Of a stretch of 64,000 nucleotides of DNA, positions 61,765 to 64,000 are shown one piece after another. Location: positions 1 to 64,000 of the forward strand of contig CAWHPS010000038.1 in assembly GCA_963831235.1 (NCBI GenBank), written 5' to 3'. Positions within the stretch are counted from its first letter, which is position 1, and each line of letters opens with the position of its first letter. Below the pieces are notes generated by a model. It was not told the DNA's origin. It made no database searches and saw only the letters and a program-made list of their open reading frames with translations. The position numbers and the translations under genes were made by a program. The DNA is from CAWHPS01 sp963831235 (GTDB lineage Bacteria > Fibrobacterota > OXYB2-FULL-49-7 > JAEUSG01).

Positions 61765-62580
61765 ATGTTCAAAGCAACACGCAAGTCATTTAAGCTTGTC
61801 CTTGCAATCATTCTGACCATGTTCTGTACTGGAATTGTTATTGCAGATATGCCTCCTCCTGAAGGTTTTCACAGAGTTACCACAAGTGCTTTTTTCTCCA
61901 AAGCTGAATCTGCGGGAGGACTTGTTCTTGTCGGGCAAGAGGTGTTGGGGGATGAAAGGAGTCGCGATGTCATAAATGGCACATATATTCGCCACGGTTA
62001 CAAATTTAATGAGTTCAGGCTATGGGCAATTGATTCGAGTTATTTTAACACCACAACATTATCAAACCTTCCATTAGTACCTGATAGTTCAGACCATGAA
62101 CGGCTTTGGCTGACGACAGACTCAAACGGATATTCTTATCCGAATTTAATAAGTGAATATTGGGTTTCTGATACAGAATCATCGCCTATACGTTCTCAAG
62201 TCGAATGTTATGTTATCAGTAAACAGTATCAAGATGTCTATTGTGAGTTAACTAGAATAATCGGATATGATTCTTTGGGTGTGACTGTATCGGATATAAA
62301 TTATGAAGCGATAGATGCAACCAACCTTAAGGTTACCCCCGTTGTTGGTCTAACCTTAAATAACTACTTTGATGGCTTGTGGTTTGCCTCTGCAAAAGCG
62401 CAGGATGTAACGGTTTCAATTGTCAATGTGCGGGGTCAAACCATGATGCGCGTACAAAAGCAGTGTATGCCCATGTACCAAAACGTAATATCACTATCGC
62501 ATTTGCCTGCAGGGGTCTATGTCGCGGAGGTTCGGGGCGAAACACAGCGAGTAACAGGTAAAATATGCCTTATGAGATAA
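61765..62580 (+). CDS. Secreted protein with C-terminal sorting domain, copy 1
   Basis: 271 residues from 61765 (AAAGGAGTTTCCC). Signal peptide (LVLAIILTMFCTGIVIA), then a unique middle, and a C-terminal ~80-residue FlgD/type-IX-like sorting domain: DVTVSIVNVRGQTMMRVQKQ, LPAGVYVAEVRGETQRVTGK. Likely exported via a type-IX-like route. Follows the lipoprotein by 22 bp; partner copy at 63350. Confidence 0.75.
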   Translation: MFKATRKSFKLVLAIILTMFCTGIVIADMPPPEGFHRVTTSAFFSKAESAGGLVLVGQEVLGDERSRDVINGTYIRHGYKFNEFRLWAIDSSYFNTTTLSNLPLVPDSSDHERLWLTTDSNGYSYPNLISEYWVSDTESSPIRSQVECYVISKQYQDVYCELTRIIGYDSLGVTVSDINYEAIDATNLKVTPVVGLTLNNYFDGLWFASAKAQDVTVSIVNVRGQTMMRVQKQCMPMYQNVISLSHLPAGVYVAEVRGETQRVTGKICLMR

Positions 62581-62674
62581 ATTTCCTTGAAGTTCTCAAC
62601 GCCACTATTGGTGTTGAAGGGATTGTACTGGATCCTTTTCCAGTGATCTGGAAAACACCGCGAAAGGTTGAAAT

Positions 62675-63334
62675 ATGAAGTTCAGAATATTGCCGTGTCT
62701 TGCTTTACTGCTTTTGCTTTTTGGCTGTGCCAAGAACGATCCAAGCGGGGGCCCTTTGGCAGGTGGTGCTTCGGATACGGAAACTGCGTTTATACAGGGA
62801 ACATTAACCGGTGCCGGCAATACGAAAAAAGCTGGGCTCATGGTTTACCTGTACACAACGAATTATATTCCTATACCGGATTGGGAAATGGTCGATAGTA
62901 TTCGGGGTTTCTGTGATTCCACGATTACGGATAGCCACGGATTTTTCAGGTTTGATACTGTTGTAAATGGCCAGTATAACTTGATGGCAATGGATACAAT
63001 GACAAACGAGGGGGTTTATATAGATAGCATAAGGAAAAAGGAAGACGCTGCCATAGATTTTGGCCAATTGGCCATGTTGAGGAGGGGCATGATTTCAGGA
63101 GAGGCGTCTTCATCCAGCTGGGTTTTTATTAAAGGTACAGGTTTATATATTTCAAAACCTGAAGATTCTTCTGATTTTTCATTCAATCGAATCCCACCCG
63201 GCAATTACAATCTTACGATAGTTTGGAATCCAATAGGAGGACCTACTAAGCCAGTTATAATAAATTTACCCAATATTTCAATTTTTCAGGATAGCACAAC
63301 AATTATTTCAGATTCAATGTTCTTTAATCATTAA
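62675..63334 (+). CDS. Lipoprotein with carboxypeptidase-regulatory-like domain, copy 2
   Basis: 219 residues. Very similar to 61077-61742 at the N-terminus (LLFGCAKNDPSGGPLAGGAS, DTETAFIQGTLTGAGNTKKA), more divergent later (FNRIPPGNYNLTIVW). Upstream, the 3' end of the TIGR02147 gene (ACACCGCGAAAGGTTGAAAT) is repeated, which shows a tandem duplication of the module. Confidence 0.75.
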   Translation: MKFRILPCLALLLLLFGCAKNDPSGGPLAGGASDTETAFIQGTLTGAGNTKKAGLMVYLYTTNYIPIPDWEMVDSIRGFCDSTITDSHGFFRFDTVVNGQYNLMAMDTMTNEGVYIDSIRKKEDAAIDFGQLAMLRRGMISGEASSSSWVFIKGTGLYISKPEDSSDFSFNRIPPGNYNLTIVWNPIGGPTKPVIINLPNISIFQDSTTIISDSMFFNH

Positions 63335-63349
63335 CAAGAGGAGGGTTCC

Positions 63350-64000
63350 ATGTTCATGCAAGCTTTTTTCCAGAATAGATTGGTTCTTGCTTTCATCATC
63401 TTAGTTGGAGGCATCGCGTTTTCAGATATCATCCCACCTGATTGTCACTATGTTGCAAAAAGAACGTTTTTTTCGAAGAGAGATGTTTCGGAGGCCATTG
63501 TCGTGGTTGGACAAAGAGAATTTCCACATAAGAGATGGGTCGTGACACCGGATACCCCGGTTGTTTTGGGAAAGCAACCATACTTATCACAGTATGAGAC
63601 TTTCACTTTATATGCTGTGGATTCAACTCACTTTTATTCTATACCTTTAGATAGTATCAATCTTACAGAATGTTGGCCTATTAATAGATATAATTATTGG
63701 AGTGATAATGGGAATTTGTATGAGTATTGGGAACCTGATTCTGCAACACACTGGTTGAAGATCATAGATAATTATGCTGAAATATTTCCTTTAGACCAAA
63801 CTAGTAGTAAAGATTATTTCCCAGCTTTTGGGTGGGCGATAACAAGAAAAATCAGTTATGATTCATTAGGTAATGTAATGTCAGACACAAATTACACCCC
63901 CCATTCACAGATAGATGTTTCCCTTCAGAAGTCTTCTCTTTCGACTGGGCTGACTTTAAGTTCTTTAAATGACGACGTTCGCTTTGTTTCTGCTAAGGCC
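63350..64000 (+). CDS. Secreted protein, copy 2 (runs off window)
   Basis: Open for 217 codons from ATG at 63350 (AAGAGGAGGGTTCC) to the window end. Signal peptide, FSDIIPPDCHYVAKRTFFSK parallels copy 1 (ADMPPPEGFHRVTTSAFFSK), and the end LTLSSLNDDVRFVSAKA is the start of the sorting domain. Partial at the 3' end. Confidence 0.7.
   Translation, partial: MFMQAFFQNRLVLAFIILVGGIAFSDIIPPDCHYVAKRTFFSKRDVSEAIVVVGQREFPHKRWVVTPDTPVVLGKQPYLSQYETFTLYAVDSTHFYSIPLDSINLTECWPINRYNYWSDNGNLYEYWEPDSATHWLKIIDNYAEIFPLDQTSSKDYFPAFGWAITRKISYDSLGNVMSDTNYTPHSQIDVSLQKSSLSTGLTLSSLNDDVRFVSAKA

Overview
The window looks like a chromosome segment from a Fibrobacterota-type bacterium or close relative. A TIGR02147-family gene sits beside lipoproteins and secreted proteins with a C-terminal FlgD/type-IX-like sorting domain, and the core genes are Gram-negative in type (LPS-style GT9 and GT2 glycosyltransferases, lepA, lepB, trpBA). 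This placement is inference, since there is no rRNA gene to anchor it.

Layout. (1) 1-7.2 kb is a graveyard of decayed genes: an Abi-family gene, a CapA-family gene and a TolB-propeller/DUF3160 lipoprotein gene, all broken by frameshifts or stops. An intact SRAP gene follows. (2) 8.3-41.8 kb is one integrative element in a tRNA gene with a CAU anticodon (probably Ile2). A 41-bp perfect repeat of the tRNA 5' half marks both ends (8328-8368, 41725-41765), a 21-bp repeat with paired GTATAC palindromes lies about 120-128 bp inside each end, and a tyrosine recombinase is next to the tRNA. Genes diverge around 17.6 kb. Leftwards lie a winged-helix replication-type protein, three tandem paralogues with a shared palindromic promoter, a DEDDh exonuclease and an 882-residue protein with a degenerate P-loop. 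Rightwards lie a large protein with a DADGD motif (possible double-psi beta-barrel polymerase), a broken DUF932 gene, SpoVG, a Cas4/RecB-like nuclease and many tiny genes. No conjugation or virion genes are seen.

(3) Inside that element, two inverted, almost identical 2.57-kb insertion sequences (24611-27176 and 37902-40466) bracket about 10.7 kb of cargo: a strongly folded intergenic sequence, a giant LamG/Ig-repeat surface protein, three orphan receiver proteins (one with Glu at the phosphorylation site), an HU protein, zinc-finger proteins, and a secreted-protein gene split by an ISL3-type element. Several insertions lie in or next to terminator hairpins.

(4) 42-56.6 kb is intact housekeeping DNA: ettA, lepA, lepB, then the tightly overlapping trpB-trpA-chorismate mutase-EPSP-synthase-like operon (the last enzyme lacks the usual catalytic motifs), nadK, two glycosyltransferases and a TrmA/RlmD-type methyltransferase. 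(5) 55.5-64 kb holds secreted proteins, a zinc phospholipase C-like lipoprotein, PEBP and DUF2459 proteins, a VapB-like antitoxin with a gutted VapC toxin, and a TIGR02147 regulator followed by a tandemly duplicated lipoprotein/sorting-domain-protein module that runs off the window end.

All calls come from reading the sequence without database searches; family names are recognition-based.
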